From Crocinitomicaceae bacterium (GTDB taxonomy: Bacteria; Bacteroidota; Bacteroidia; Flavobacteriales_D; Crocinitomicaceae): a DNA stretch of 10,701 nt. Every line of letters starts with the position of its first letter. The first letter of the stretch is position 1. This document shows positions 1 through 6,075 of the stretch, one piece after another. A model generated the notes under the pieces. That model was not told the origin of the DNA, did not search any database, and saw only the letters and a program-made list of their open reading frames with translations. A program made the position numbers and the translations under genes. The stretch covers positions 1-10,701 of the forward strand of contig WTIB01000113.1 in NCBI GenBank assembly GCA_011522905.1, given 5' to 3'.

Positions 1-1
1 T

Positions 2-154
2 CAAAATAAATACCTCACCCTAAATCATTCAAAATTTCAAATCGTATATGACAATTCTGTTCAAAAATCCAAAAAAGAAAATCTAATCGGAATGCCCTGG
101 ATAGAAGGCTTAGAGACAACGCTGAATCGACCAATAATTTTTCCTTTGCCCTAA
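2..154 (+). CDS. 3' end of an unrecognised protein gene (partial, cut by window edge)
   Basis: The second forward frame is open from the left edge to a TAA at 152-154, giving 50 residues. All other frames on both strands are broken by stops within roughly the first 25 bases. The translated tail looks protein-like: mixed hydrophobic and polar residues, with a 'GMPWIEGLE' stretch and a proline-rich end (RPIIFPLP). I do not recognise the family, and no motif gives a function. Codon content is AT-rich like the neighbours. About 117 bases separate its stop from the next start, and that gap contains a separate promoter candidate, so it is probably not in the same operon as the thioredoxin pair. In AT-rich DNA an open run of 50 codons can occur by chance, so confidence is moderate. 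Confidence 0.5.
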   Translation, partial: QNKYLTLNHSKFQIVYDNSVQKSKKENLIGMPWIEGLETTLNRPIIFPLP

Positions 155-202
155 CAAAATCCAAACAGCTTTCTTCCCCAATGTTATTTTAATGTTAAGT
201 AT

Positions 203-223
203 TTCAAAAATCTTGTTTTTGAA
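203..223. repeat. 8-bp perfect inverted repeat upstream of the thioredoxin pair
   Basis: Arms TTCAAAAA (203-210) and TTTTTGAA (216-223) are exact reverse complements around a 5-base spacer. It overlaps the region where the -33 element of the downstream promoter would lie. A second, shorter inverted repeat, AATCT (222-226) and AGATT (230-234), follows directly and sits between the -33 and -7 positions. It could be an operator, or a weak hairpin ending the upstream transcript. The arms have only one G:C pair, which argues against a strong terminator. Confidence 0.4.
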
Positions 224-245
224 TCTAAAAGATTGAGTACTTTTG
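213..245 (+). promoter_or_regulatory. Candidate Bacteroidota-type promoter for the thioredoxin pair
   Basis: TACTTTTG at 238-245 matches the Bacteroidota -7 consensus TAnnTTTG exactly. A TTG at 213-215 lies 22 bases upstream, within the usual range for the -33 element; a second TTG at 219-221 is 16 bases away. Transcription would start around 252, leaving a leader of about 20 bases before the ATG at 272. Two inverted repeats overlap the -33 and spacer regions, so control by a DNA-binding protein is possible. Confidence 0.55.
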
Positions 246-271
246 CGCCTTCAAATTAAAAAGATAAGGAT

Positions 272-931
272 ATGAAAAGTACCATTTTTGCCCTATTTAC
301 CAGCTTAACTCTAACATTAAATGCGCAGGTCCCAAATTGGACTCAGTACACCTGTGATGCCAACGAATACAGTATGTACAAAGAACTTTCCAAAGGAAAA
401 GCCGTACTGCTGAGCTTTGCAAACCAATGGAGTCCTGCATGTGACGAAACCGCAAGTAAAACTGAAGCATTGTGGCAGGAAATGATGAGCGAAAATGTAA
501 AGGTTTTCGGGTTTTTAAATGAGGATGCCGACTTTAATATGGCCGATTGTGATGATGCCGATGTATGGATGACAGAAAATGGTGTCACCTACCCCACTTT
601 CATTTACGTTGAGGAAGTATTGAATAACTACATCAATAAATACACGACAAATGGTGTTGTAAACTTGCCTTGGTTATTGTTGTTCTTCCCTGATGCTGAA
701 AATCCTGCAAACAGCACTTTGGCGTACAGTGGAAACAACGTAAATGAGGTTAATCATATTCTTCATGACCAGTGGCTTCAGAGTGTTGGATTAAATCAAG
801 AGCATTTGCAAAACCCTTCAGTGGTCAAAATTTTGGATCCATTAGGAAGAGAGACGAGTTTTAAAGCCAATACCGCTTTAATTTACGTTTTCAGCGATGG
901 AAGTACAAAAAAAGTATTTGTAGCAGAATAA
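272..931 (+). CDS. Exported thioredoxin-fold protein with degenerate SPAC active site
   Basis: This 219-residue protein begins with a Sec-type signal peptide (residues 1 to about 18, cleavage near NA-Q19). A thioredoxin/redoxin-like domain follows. At the active-site position W53 is followed by S54-P-A-C57, so the first cysteine of the usual CxxC is a serine and only the second remains. The probable cis-proline is P133 in a 'NLPWLLLF' strand. Two further cysteines, C28 and C93, match cysteines in the downstream paralogue. Residues 184-219 (LDPLGRET...NTALIYVFSDGS.KKVF) resemble the short C-terminal module found on type IX secretion cargo in Flavobacteriia. It would act in the periplasm or at the cell surface. 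With one cysteine it cannot do standard CxxC dithiol exchange; it could form mixed disulfides, bind a partner or be inactive. It is followed after 21 bases by its intact paralogue, and the pair looks like a tandem duplication read as one operon. Start: the ATG at 272 gives an immediate signal peptide. Confidence 0.85.
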   Translation: MKSTIFALFTSLTLTLNAQVPNWTQYTCDANEYSMYKELSKGKAVLLSFANQWSPACDETASKTEALWQEMMSENVKVFGFLNEDADFNMADCDDADVWMTENGVTYPTFIYVEEVLNNYINKYTTNGVVNLPWLLLFFPDAENPANSTLAYSGNNVNEVNHILHDQWLQSVGLNQEHLQNPSVVKILDPLGRETSFKANTALIYVFSDGSTKKVFVAE

Positions 932-952
932 GCGAGCCTCACCAATCAAACA

Positions 953-1627
953 ATGAACATCATGAAAACAAGAATTACCATACTCCTATTGTCAATTTGT
1001 TCAATAAGTTTAGGTCAGGTACCAGACTGGACTCAAACGACATGTGACGGTACAGAATATAATATGCAAGATGAGCTGGATAAAGGAAATGCTGTTTTAA
1101 TTGATTTTACGGCAATGTGGTGTACACCATGCAATAGCATTGCTCCAGTAACTGAGCAAATTTGGCAAAACTTTGATAATGGCAACAATCATTTGATGGT
1201 ATTTGGATTTCTGTATCAGGATAATTCTTTTAATACTTCAGACTGTCACGACGACTTTGTATGGACAACAGCTCATAACCTAAGCTATCCAAGCTTTGTA
1301 GATATCGAAGATGTTCTTTTTGAATACGTTGAAACCTATGCTGAAAATGGCTCTGTTGGTTTTCCATGGCTTTTGCTATTCCTTCCTGAAAATAATGAGC
1401 ATACAGAAAATTACCTGGCATACAAAGGACACGATATCGCCGCGGTAAATCAAATCCTTAACGATGTTTGGGCCCCACAGCTGGGAATCAGTGAAGAAGT
1501 GCATTCTGAAAAGAAATTGGTCAAAATTGTAGATCAACTTGGAAGAGAAACAGCTTATAAGCCAAACACTGCCTTAATCTATGTGTACAGTGACGGAAGC
1601 ACAAAGAAAGTTTTCACGATAGAATAA
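953..1627 (+). CDS. Exported thioredoxin-family protein with CTPC active site
   Basis: This 224-residue protein has a signal peptide ending near LG-Q22 and a thioredoxin-like domain with active site W56-C57-T-P-C60. The probable cis-proline is P138 (GFPWLLLF). It most likely reduces or oxidises disulfides in envelope proteins; its partner is not known. C31 and C98 are shared with the upstream paralogue (C28, C93) and lie outside the CxxC, so they may form a structural disulfide. Residues 189-224 carry the same C-terminal module as the paralogue (VDQLGRET...NTALIYVYSDGS.KKVF), consistent with type IX export or surface handling. A second ATG at 962 (MKTRITILLL) gives a signal peptide more like that of the paralogue and may be the true start; neither has a clear Shine-Dalgarno. 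It lies 21 bases after the first paralogue, so co-transcription is likely. No clear terminator is visible after it. Confidence 0.88.
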   Translation: MNIMKTRITILLLSICSISLGQVPDWTQTTCDGTEYNMQDELDKGNAVLIDFTAMWCTPCNSIAPVTEQIWQNFDNGNNHLMVFGFLYQDNSFNTSDCHDDFVWTTAHNLSYPSFVDIEDVLFEYVETYAENGSVGFPWLLLFLPENNEHTENYLAYKGHDIAAVNQILNDVWAPQLGISEEVHSEKKLVKIVDQLGRETAYKPNTALIYVYSDGSTKKVFTIE

Positions 1628-1648
1628 GCTAAATTTTCTTTTCACTTA

Positions 1649-1682
1649 TTGTTTTTTCGGAAAGGACGCAGAGATATCTTTC
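1649..1682 (+). promoter_or_regulatory. Weak promoter candidate for rhodanese-dedA
   Basis: TTG at 1649-1651 is followed after 23 bases by TATCTTTC (1675-1682), close to TAnnTTTG. A second near match, TATCTTTA, lies at 1690-1697, only 7 bases before the ATG. The region between the thioredoxin pair and the rhodanese is 77 bases and contains nothing else I can name. Either box is one base from consensus, so this is tentative. Confidence 0.3.
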
Positions 1683-1704
1683 ATAATTTTATCTTTACAA
1701 AAAA

Positions 1705-2028
1705 ATGAAAATGAAAGTCATTTGTCCGAAAGAATGTAAAGAGCGCATTGCGAAAGGGGAAAGCATTGAAATTGTTGATGTTCGAGAGAATTACGAGTAT
1801 GAGCACTGCAATATAGGATCCCTTCATATTCCAATGTCTGAAATCATAGAAAGACACGCTGAGCTAAACTCAGACGGTCATCTGGTCATCATGTGCAAAA
1901 CAGGAAAACGTGCAGCAGCTGTTGCAAACTTACTTGAATGTGAAACGAGTCTTGAAGATGTCTGGGTCATGGAAAATGGCATAACCGGCTGGAAAGAAAA
2001 AGTGGATGCTTCTTTAAATTTGGAATAA
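1705..2028 (+). CDS. Single-domain rhodanese-like sulfurtransferase
   Basis: This 107-residue protein is one rhodanese domain. Visible motifs are 'IVDVRENYEYE' (residues 23-33), 'HIP' (41-43), the active-site loop C64-K-T-G-K-R69 with the catalytic cysteine C64, and the closing 'NGITGWK' (91-97). The domain carries a persulfide on the cysteine and passes sulfur from thiosulfate or another donor to an acceptor such as cyanide, a thiol or a protein. The size matches GlpE/PspE-type single-domain enzymes. There is no signal peptide or membrane segment, so it is probably cytoplasmic. The sulfur donor and acceptor cannot be told from the sequence. Its TAA is followed directly by the ATG of the DedA gene, implying translational coupling and a shared role. 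ATG at 1705 and ATG at 1711 are both possible starts and differ by two residues. Confidence 0.92.
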   Translation: MKMKVICPKECKERIAKGESIEIVDVRENYEYEHCNIGSLHIPMSEIIERHAELNSDGHLVIMCKTGKRAAAVANLLECETSLEDVWVMENGITGWKEKVDASLNLE

Positions 2029-2703
2029 ATGGAAATCATCAATCAGCTCATTGATTTTATCCTTCATCTGGATTCCCATCTGTACACCATGATTATGGAT
2101 TACGGAAACTGGATCTATCTCATACTCTTTTTAATTGTATTTGTAGAAACTGGATTGGTTGTAATGCCCTTATTACCTGGGGACTCTTTGCTTTTTGCAG
2201 CAGGTACTTTTTGTGCAGGTGTAGTTCAAAATGGTCAGACTGCTGAGTTGAATATTTTGATTGTCATACCACTTTTAATAAGTGCGGCATTACTAGGTGA
2301 CAACTTGAATTACTATATCGGCAAAAACATTGGTCTAAAAGTAATGCAATGGAAAATTAAGGGACGACAAATTGTAAAACAAGCATACATAGATAAAACG
2401 CAGTCATTTTACGACAAACATGGTCCCAAAACCATCATTATTGCCAGATACGTTCCCATCGTCAGAACCTTTGCTCCATTTGTTGCCGGTGTTGGAGAAA
2501 TGAAATATTATAACTTTTTAAAATACAGCATAATAGGTGCTATTACCTGGGTATTTGGTTTAACACTTTTAGGCTTCTTTTTTGGAAACCTACCTATTGT
2601 TCAGGAAAACTTTGAAATCGTCATATTTGGAATCATAGGTCTCTCCCTACTCCCTATGCTTATCGAATTCATAAAAGCCAAAATGAGAAGCAGAAAAGAA
2701 TAA
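2029..2703 (+). CDS. DedA-family (SNARE-associated/VTT domain) inner-membrane protein
   Basis: This 224-residue membrane protein has hydrophobic segments near 28-47, 74-90, 132-140, 165-188 and 195-215. Family motifs are clear: E40-TGLVVMPLLP-GD52-SLLFAAG, then D91-NLNYYIGK, then R140-YVPIVR146-TFAPFVAG. E40, D52, R140 and R146 correspond to the acidic pair and two arginines required in E. coli YqjA/YghB. The family is linked to envelope homeostasis. Some members have been shown to recycle undecaprenyl phosphate or move phospholipids across the membrane, but which substrate this one handles is unknown. The C-terminus is basic (KAKMRSRKE), as expected for the cytoplasmic side. The gene starts on the base after the rhodanese stop. 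DedA-rhodanese fusion proteins are known in other bacteria, which supports a functional link. Length and motifs look complete. Confidence 0.93.
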   Translation: MEIINQLIDFILHLDSHLYTMIMDYGNWIYLILFLIVFVETGLVVMPLLPGDSLLFAAGTFCAGVVQNGQTAELNILIVIPLLISAALLGDNLNYYIGKNIGLKVMQWKIKGRQIVKQAYIDKTQSFYDKHGPKTIIIARYVPIVRTFAPFVAGVGEMKYYNFLKYSIIGAITWVFGLTLLGFFFGNLPIVQENFEIVIFGIIGLSLLPMLIEFIKAKMRSRKE

Positions 2704-2714
2704 ATGACAAACAA

Positions 2715-2730
2715 ATTATGCATGCATAAT
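2715..2730. promoter_or_regulatory. Perfect 16-bp palindrome upstream of the thiolase
   Basis: ATTATGCATGCATAAT reads the same on both strands with no spacer. It lies in the 78-base gap between dedA and the thiolase. A near-consensus -7 box, TACTTTTA (2740-2747), starts 9 bases after it, so the palindrome covers the expected -33 area. That arrangement fits an operator bound by a dimeric repressor or activator. It is not a terminator: there is no loop, and the T-run that follows is interrupted. The regulator is not known. Confidence 0.45.
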
Positions 2731-2781
2731 ATTTTTTATTACTTTTAAACTCTCAAAAAACAAACTTTTAAGATACTTTAT

Positions 2782-3963
2782 ATGAGTAATTCAGCATACA
2801 TAGTCGCAGGTTATCGATCTGCAGTTGGAAAAGCAGGCCGCGGAGGCTTCCGTTTTTACAGACCTGATGACATTGGAGCGTCTGTTATCAAGCATTTGGT
2901 GAAAAGCCTTCCCAATTTAGATAAAGAAAGAATTGATGATGTCATCGTTGGAAATGCTACTCCAGAAGCAGAACAAGGACTCAATATGGGAAGGATGTTA
3001 TCACTTATGGGATTGGATACCGATAAAGTCCCTGGAATGACGGTAAATCGTTATTGTGCATCAGGTTTAGAAACCATCGCCATAGCAAAAGCTAAAATTG
3101 AAGCAGGTATGGCGGATTGTATCATTGCTGGAGGCGCTGAATCCATGTCTGTCATGGCTATGGGAGGATGGAGAATTGTACCAAATGCGAAAGTTGGTAA
3201 AGAAAATCCAAATTGGTATTGGGGAATGGGCCTAACTGCGGAAGCTGTTGCCAAAGAGTTTAAAGTAAGTCGGGAAGAACAAGATAAATTCGCACTACAT
3301 TCCCACGAAAAGGCAATTAAAGCCATTAAAGAAGGTAAGTTTAGGGATGAGATTGTTCCCATTGAAGTAGAGCACATCTTTTTGGATGAAAACGAAAAGC
3401 GACAGGTTAAAAAATATACAGTTGATACAGATGAAGGTCCGAGACCAAGTAAACTCGAAAAATTGAATGCTTTAAAACCCGTTTTTGCCCAGGGTGGATC
3501 AGTTACAGCTGGAAATTCATCTCAAACCTCTGACGGAGCTGCTTTTGTAATGGTCATGTCTGAAAAAATGATGAAAGAATTGAATATTGAACCGATTGCC
3601 CGACTCGTATCCTATGCAACTGTCGGCGTTGAACCGAGAATAATGGGTATTGGCCCTGTAAATGCCATTCCAAAAGCCTTAGATATGGCTGGATTGAAGA
3701 TGAATGATTTATCTCTAGTCGAATTGAACGAAGCATTTGCGTCGCAATCTGTCGCGGTTATAAAAGAAACAGGTTTAAATCCAGAAATCGTGAATGTAAA
3801 CGGAGGAGCTATTGCACTTGGACATCCACTAGGTTGTACAGGTGGGAAATTAAGTGTTCAGCTTATCAATGAAATGCGAAGAAGAAAAGGCAAATACGGA
3901 ATGGTCACCATGTGTGTTGGAACTGGACAAGGTGCTGCGGGAGTAATTGAGCTATTAAAGTAA
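2782..3963 (+). CDS. Thiolase (acetyl-CoA C-acyltransferase-like)
   Basis: This 393-residue protein is a full-length type-II thiolase. The nucleophilic cysteine is C92 in 'NRYCASGLETIA'. The other active-site positions are N316 in 'NEAFASQ', H348 in 'GGAIALGHPLG' and the second cysteine C378 in 'CVGTGQGAAG'. All four catalytic positions are present and spaced as in well-studied thiolases. It cleaves 3-ketoacyl-CoA with CoA to give acetyl-CoA and a shortened acyl-CoA, or runs in reverse as an acetoacetyl-CoA thiolase. The sequence favours a degradative acyltransferase of the beta-oxidation kind, but chain-length preference cannot be read off. No hydratase/dehydrogenase partner is in the window, so it seems to stand alone. 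It overlaps the convergent gene at its 3' end by 9 bases. Upstream lie a 16-bp palindrome and a possible -7 box. Confidence 0.95.
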   Translation: MSNSAYIVAGYRSAVGKAGRGGFRFYRPDDIGASVIKHLVKSLPNLDKERIDDVIVGNATPEAEQGLNMGRMLSLMGLDTDKVPGMTVNRYCASGLETIAIAKAKIEAGMADCIIAGGAESMSVMAMGGWRIVPNAKVGKENPNWYWGMGLTAEAVAKEFKVSREEQDKFALHSHEKAIKAIKEGKFRDEIVPIEVEHIFLDENEKRQVKKYTVDTDEGPRPSKLEKLNALKPVFAQGGSVTAGNSSQTSDGAAFVMVMSEKMMKELNIEPIARLVSYATVGVEPRIMGIGPVNAIPKALDMAGLKMNDLSLVELNEAFASQSVAVIKETGLNPEIVNVNGGAIALGHPLGCTGGKLSVQLINEMRRRKGKYGMVTMCVGTGQGAAGVIELLK

Positions 3964-4479
3964 GTCCTGAAATTCTTTTTTTAGTGCCTCAACGGCAATT
4001 TCAGTAGGAAACTGTTCGACCTGAGCGACGATTTCCATTATTTTTTCAGAGAGCTGAATACTAGTGGCCTTTTCATCCATTTGATTTCCAGCCATATGTA
4101 TCAATTTGATCACCTCTTCCTTCGAAGACTTCATAATCCCCCATGTTACAGGAGAAATGAAAATTTGTTGAGCAACATTGTGCTCAAATTCATTTCTAAC
4201 CGATTTAGCCAGCTCTGCTTGATATAGCTTTGCGTTTAATCCCGGATTATGTGTTCTCATGATTAAACTATTAGGGTGAATTCGCTCCATCAATAACACT
4301 GACCTTTGAAAAGCATCTAGTCTGCTTGGTAAAAAGAACTCCTGCCTTTGCTTTCTAAGCTCAGTGCGGAGCTTAACAACTTCCCTAGAGCTTTGCTTCT
4401 TTAGGAATCGAAACACAATTAAAACAATAGACCCACATGTGATCAACATTATAGAAAGAAAAATTAAGGCCTTCATCAT
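3955..4479 (-). CDS. Conserved membrane-anchored protein of unknown function
   Basis: This 174-residue protein starts with one hydrophobic segment (residues about 4-26) followed by basic residues (FLKKQSSR), so the N-terminus is a membrane anchor with the rest in the cytoplasm. The remainder is mostly charged and helical. 'RKQRQEFFLPSRLDAFQR', 'ERIHPNSLIMR', 'NEFEHNVAQQIFIS' and 'SSKEEVIKLIHMAG' look like conserved blocks. From memory this resembles a Bacteroidota-only uncharacterised family (DUF7935-like); I could not check that. No catalytic motif is visible. Its 3' end overlaps the thiolase 3' end by 9 bases with no room for a terminator, so the two transcripts probably run into each other. 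Its start is divergent from the symporter, with 99 bases between. The start codon may be either of two adjacent ATGs. Confidence 0.8.
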   Translation of the reverse strand: MMKALIFLSIMLITCGSIVLIVFRFLKKQSSREVVKLRTELRKQRQEFFLPSRLDAFQRSVLLMERIHPNSLIMRTHNPGLNAKLYQAELAKSVRNEFEHNVAQQIFISPVTWGIMKSSKEEVIKLIHMAGNQMDEKATSIQLSEKIMEIVAQVEQFPTEIAVEALKKEFQDLL

Positions 4480-4490
4480 ATCGTTTTTTA

Positions 4491-4498
4491 CAAATATA
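4491..4498 (-). promoter_or_regulatory. -7-like box for the minus-strand membrane protein gene
   Basis: On the minus strand the bases read TATATTTG, an exact fit to TAnnTTTG. No TTG lies 17-23 bases upstream. The predicted start of transcription would fall only about 5 bases before the ATG at 4479, so this would be an almost leaderless message. AT-rich sequence gives this box by chance fairly often. Confidence 0.25.
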
Positions 4499-4532
4499 TA
4501 TTAGTTCACAAAGAATAACGAGAAAACAAGGA

Positions 4533-4554
4533 TAAGGATACATTTGAATCCTTA
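4533..4554 (+). promoter_or_regulatory. Symporter promoter: exact -7 box enclosed by an inverted repeat
   Basis: TACATTTG at 4539-4546 matches TAnnTTTG exactly and would start transcription about 26 bases before the symporter ATG. It is almost exactly enclosed by the inverted repeat TAAGGAT (4533-4539) and ATCCTTA (4548-4554), 7-bp arms with an 8-base spacer. A protein bound there would block the -7 box. No clear -33 TTG is seen. Confidence 0.45.
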
Positions 4555-4578
4555 AATTTACGAAAGCAATTTTCCAAA

Positions 4579-6075
4579 ATGAATTCAACCACAATTGTTA
4601 TCGTTCTTGTCGTTTACTTTGGTTTACTCTATTTCATTTCGAGAGCTACTGGTAAAAATGACGGAAATGACGCATTTTTTGTCGGCGAAAGACAATCACC
4701 TTGGTATCTCGTCGCCTTTGGTATGATTGGTGCCTCTTTAAGTGGAGTTACTTTCATCTCTATTCCAGGATGGGTCGGAGATAATGCCAATCAATTCAGC
4801 TATATGCAGGCAGTATTGGGTTATTTTTTTGGTTACCTAGTCATTGCATATGTCCTCTTACCCATATACTACAGAATGCAAGTGGTTTCCATATACGAAT
4901 ACCTGGAGAGCCGATTTGGATACTATAGCCATAAAACTGGTGCGATTTTCTTTTTATTATCTAGAATTATTGGTGCCTCAGTGCGCCTCATGCTCGTTGC
5001 TGATGTTTTACAATACATATTATTCGATAATTGGGGTGTGCCTTTTGAATTTACTGTAGTGGTCTGTATTGCCTTAATATGGCTTTATACCAATCGAGGG
5101 GGAATCAAAACAATTGTATGGACGGATACCCTACAGACAGGTTTTATGTTGATTTCTGCAGCACTAACCATTTATTTTATTAAAGATGCTTTATCGATAG
5201 AATCTCATACAGGAATTATTCAAACGGTCGCTGACAGCTCATACTCGAAGATTTTCTTTTTTGATGACATCAACAGCAGTAACCACTTTCTCAAGCATTT
5301 TCTTGGCGGAATCTTTATTACAATAGGTATGACTGGATTGGACCAGGACATGATGCAGAAAAACTTGAGCTGTAAGAACATTGGTGAGGGACAAAAAAAC
5401 ATGATTTCAATGGCCACAATTCTTGTTTTTGTTAATCTTCTCTTTCTTTTTCTTGGAGCCCTACTCTATTTATATGCACAACAACACCATATTGCATTTG
5501 AACGACCAGATCGATTATTTGCAGCTGTAGCTACTCACGAAGGCATGTACCCCGTTGTTGGCGTCCTCTTCATTCTAGGACTAATTGCCGCAGCCTATTC
5601 GAGTGCTGACTCAGCACTAACCTCATTAACAACATCCATCTATGTTGATTTATTACCTAAACAATTTAAATCTGAAGAGAAAGGGTTAAAAACGAGAAAA
5701 ACATTACATATTCTGGTTTCCGGAATCATTATCCTTTCCGTGATTCTTTTGCATCACCTCACCGACGAGTCCGCGATTGGACTTCTTATGAAATGTGCAG
5801 GATTCACCTATGGTCCCTTAATAGGCATATTTTTCTTTGGAATACTTTTCAAAAGTAAAATCAATGACCTTGCGATTCCCTTTGTGAGTATCATATCTGC
5901 ATTTATCACATTTGTGATTTGGTACTACTCAACCGGAGCTCCGGGAATTCCTAAAGGAGAATTGGGAATACTTGGAGCGTATCGATTTGGATTTGAAATT
6001 ATTATATTAAATTCCTTGCTTACCTTTATACTATTAATTGCGGTATCGAAAATCAATTCATTACGAAGAACATGA
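4579..6075 (+). CDS. Sodium:solute symporter (SSS family), substrate unknown
   Basis: This 498-residue polytopic membrane protein has about 13 hydrophobic segments spread over its whole length. Family features include 'FFVGERQSPWYLVAFGMIGASLSGVTFISIPG' (residues 33-64), 'GGIKTIVWTDTLQTG' (174-188), 'GLDQDMMQKNL' (253-263) and 'AAAYSSADSALTSLTTS' (337-353). The last lies where the serine/threonine sodium ligands sit in PutP and vSGLT (S341-S342 here). It should use the sodium gradient to import a small organic solute. The subtype resembles Bacteroidota members annotated only as sodium:solute symporters, so the substrate cannot be assigned. It shares a 4-bp ATGA overlap with the next gene, implying coupled translation. 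The length is normal and the gene looks intact. Confidence 0.93.
   Translation: MNSTTIVIVLVVYFGLLYFISRATGKNDGNDAFFVGERQSPWYLVAFGMIGASLSGVTFISIPGWVGDNANQFSYMQAVLGYFFGYLVIAYVLLPIYYRMQVVSIYEYLESRFGYYSHKTGAIFFLLSRIIGASVRLMLVADVLQYILFDNWGVPFEFTVVVCIALIWLYTNRGGIKTIVWTDTLQTGFMLISAALTIYFIKDALSIESHTGIIQTVADSSYSKIFFFDDINSSNHFLKHFLGGIFITIGMTGLDQDMMQKNLSCKNIGEGQKNMISMATILVFVNLLFLFLGALLYLYAQQHHIAFERPDRLFAAVATHEGMYPVVGVLFILGLIAAAYSSADSALTSLTTSIYVDLLPKQFKSEEKGLKTRKTLHILVSGIIILSVILLHHLTDESAIGLLMKCAGFTYGPLIGIFFFGILFKSKINDLAIPFVSIISAFITFVIWYYSTGAPGIPKGELGILGAYRFGFEIIILNSLLTFILLIAVSKINSLRRT

Noticed and set aside
1672..1679. AGATATCT 8-bp palindrome before the rhodanese
   Set aside because: Short AT-rich palindromes like this are expected by chance, and the match does not extend.
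3051..3377. 108-codon open frame on the minus strand inside the thiolase
   Set aside because: It is a shadow of the thiolase coding frame. The residues around the catalytic cysteine are in the + strand frame.
4385..4594. 69-codon minus-strand open frame spanning the symporter promoter
   Set aside because: It overlaps the better-supported minus-strand membrane protein in another frame, covers the intergenic promoter region and has no protein-family features.
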